Positions 6,121-7,564 of a stretch of 7,564 bases of DNA are shown piece after piece. Position numbers and translations under genes: made by a program. Origin of the DNA: Bacteroidales bacterium 45-6 (GTDB taxonomy: Bacteria; Bacteroidota; Bacteroidia; Bacteroidales; Dysgonomonadaceae); NCBI GenBank assembly GCA_001897035.1, contig MKRS01000495.1, positions 1-7,564 on the forward strand. The letters run 5' to 3'. The stretch's first letter is position 1; the number at the start of each line of letters is the position of its first letter. The notes below the pieces were generated by a model. It made no database searches. It was given only the letters and a program-made list of their open reading frames with translations, and was not told the DNA's origin.

Positions 6121-7564
6121 TTATATCCTGTTTGCAGCCAAAAACTTGTTCACCGTTTGCTTGTCCAGCCCCCTGCGCAAGGCGTAATCCTTCACCTGAT
6201 CTTCTCCTATCTTGCCGATAGTGAAATACTTGGATTGAGGATGGGAAATAATGATCCCGCTCACCGAAGCATTGGGATACATCACCCCGTTTTCGGTGAG
6301 TGCCACCCCAATTTCCGAAGAATGGAGCAAATCGTCGTTCAACAAGAAATTGATGGTCTGGTCTGGGATCGATGGATAGCCTACCGCCGGACGAATGCCT
6401 TGGTATTTGAGGGCAAACATGTCTTTTACGGAAATACTTTCATTCTCGGCAAACCCCCAGAATTCGGTGCGGATGCGGGCATGAAGATATTCCGTCGCCG
6501 CCTCTGCCAATCGGTCGAGCACCGACTTGAGCAGCAAGGCTTTGTATTCATCTCCTTGCTTTTCATAGGATTGGAGCAAATCGTCCGCCCCTGCACCTGC
6601 CGTCACGGTGAATGCCGCCACGTAGTCCTTCTTGCCGGAAGTTGCAGGCGCCACAAAATCTGCCAATGACAAATACAAGTCTTTTTCGTTGGTCGCCTGC
6701 TGGCGCAGCATCGGAAAACGGATGCCGTCTATCACCAAGTCTTCGTTGTCGCTATTGGCCTCATACACGCCAAACACGGCATTGATGTACTTCGCACGGC
6801 TGTGGGCAAGCTGGTTCAACATCTTTTGAGCATCCCGGAAGAGGGACATTCCCTCGGCAGCTTTTTCCCGTTCGTTTTCAGGAAAAGAACTCAGCCATTG
6901 GTGGGTGCAGGAAGGGCAGTCATCGATGTTTTCGAGAGAAGCATACCTGGCCGACAAGTTCCACGAATGGAAGAAAAATTTCCAGTCTAAGAACGGCACA
7001 ATTTCTTCCACGGGAATGCTTCTCAAGATGCGGCGTCCTATTTTTTTAGGGATGTATGGTGTAAAATTATCCCAATCTATTTTCAATCCCTTTTCTTTTG
7101 TTTTTGCGTAAGAGACCAAATCCACCTCTTGCTTCTTGGAGGACTGGCGCAATTCTTCATATTCCTGCCTCACCTGCAAGGCATAATCCTTGCCCGTGGT
7201 TGGATTCAGCAAGCTGGCAACAGCTTGCGGGCTTTTGGAGGCATCTTTCACATAGACCACCGCCCCACGCTTGTAGTTCGGGTCTATTTTGATGGCCGTA
7301 TGCAACCGCGATGTAGTAGCTCCACCAATCATCAACGGAATTGAGAAACCGTTTTTCTCCATTTCGGTGGCCATGATACTCATCTCTTCGAGCGAAGGGG
7401 TAATCAAACCACTCAAACCGAGAATGTCCGGCTTTTCCTCCTTCACTTTTTGAATAATCACTTCGGGTGGCACCATCACGCCAAGGTCGATCACCTCGTA
7501 GTTGTTGCAGGCAAGCACAATGCCCACAATATTTTTCCCAATGTCGTGTACATCTCCTTTCACG
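6121..7564 (-). CDS. metH: Cobalamin-dependent methionine synthase, C-terminal part (5' end outside window)
   Basis: MetH moves a methyl group from 5-methyl-tetrahydrofolate to homocysteine through cobalamin, in the cytosol. The window holds 480 codons. The first complete codon is an internal GTG (Val), not a start. Residues 1-~125 are the Rossmann-type B12-binding domain: GDVHDIGKN with D-x-H-x-x-G (H6 is the lower-ligand His), SGLITPSLEEM (51-61) and GGATTS (80-85). Residues ~165-480 are the AdoMet-binding reactivation domain: FLDWKFFFHSWNL, FTVTAGAGADDL, EFWGFAENE, RPAVGYPSIPD (391-401, AdoMet site), and a closing NASVSGIIISHPQSKYF. The domain has an inserted stretch with CPSC (residues ~216-219) not present in E. 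coli MetH; I believe it is normal for Bacteroidetes homologues. The homocysteine and folate domains must lie to the right. The frame is intact and ends in TAA at 6121-6123. ltaE follows on the same strand. A B12 riboswitch, if any, would be outside the window. Confidence 0.95.
   Translation of the reverse strand, partial: VKGDVHDIGKNIVGIVLACNNYEVIDLGVMVPPEVIIQKVKEEKPDILGLSGLITPSLEEMSIMATEMEKNGFSIPLMIGGATTSRLHTAIKIDPNYKRGAVVYVKDASKSPQAVASLLNPTTGKDYALQVRQEYEELRQSSKKQEVDLVSYAKTKEKGLKIDWDNFTPYIPKKIGRRILRSIPVEEIVPFLDWKFFFHSWNLSARYASLENIDDCPSCTHQWLSSFPENEREKAAEGMSLFRDAQKMLNQLAHSRAKYINAVFGVYEANSDNEDLVIDGIRFPMLRQQATNEKDLYLSLADFVAPATSGKKDYVAAFTVTAGAGADDLLQSYEKQGDEYKALLLKSVLDRLAEAATEYLHARIRTEFWGFAENESISVKDMFALKYQGIRPAVGYPSIPDQTINFLLNDDLLHSSEIGVALTENGVMYPNASVSGIIISHPQSKYFTIGKIGEDQVKDYALRRGLDKQTVNKFLAANRI

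Noticed and set aside
6118..6669. Plus-strand 183-codon frame
   Set aside because: It is a shadow antisense to the conserved MetH activation domain.

Overview
The window looks like chromosomal DNA of a Bacteroidota species, probably of the order Bacteroidales. Four things point there: a secreted protein with a type IX secretion system (T9SS) C-terminal sorting domain and a GEVED domain, a promoter of the Bacteroidetes TAnnTTTG type, A/T-rich leaders without a strong Shine-Dalgarno site, and a Bacteroidetes-like MetH. The genus cannot be fixed from sequence alone.

Layout, left to right. Positions 1-658 hold no gene I can support. They contain ambiguous open frames at the left edge and, at 371-590, a cluster of short repeats: a 14-bp tandem array between two diverged direct repeats. 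Positions 659-967 (minus) are the last ~100 codons of an RND-type efflux permease whose other ~90% is missing. Its break abuts a 5'-truncated IS3-family element (plus, about 985-1719) with three in-frame stops. A 38-bp perfect palindrome at the end of that transposase is placed to act as an intrinsic terminator for the convergent gene to its right.

Positions 1756-3744 (minus) encode an intact 662-residue secreted protein: signal peptide, FN3, GEVED, three FN3 repeats and a T9SS type A sorting domain. It has a recognisable promoter and a 16-bp tandem duplication in its leader. Positions 3872-4580 (minus) are the decayed remains of an IS4-family transposase (YREK signature, two frameshifts, two stops, an internal deletion). 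Next comes an unidentified short plus-strand frame (4616-4972) that may be a gene fragment.

The right third is housekeeping and in good order: a low-specificity L-threonine aldolase (4978-6039, minus) and, 81 bp upstream of it, the C-terminal 480 codons of cobalamin-dependent methionine synthase metH (minus, running off the right edge). The two could be co-transcribed. Both touch one-carbon and glycine metabolism: the aldolase yields glycine, a one-carbon donor, and MetH consumes methyl-tetrahydrofolate. That link is inference.

Overall, positions 1-4977 are an accessory stretch where at least two insertion sequences have landed and decayed around one intact surface-protein gene, next to a conserved metabolic pair. 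I see no convincing new multi-gene system. The most distinctive items are the repeat cluster at 371-590, the palindrome/terminator inside the dead IS3 element, and the recently duplicated FN3 module in the secreted protein.
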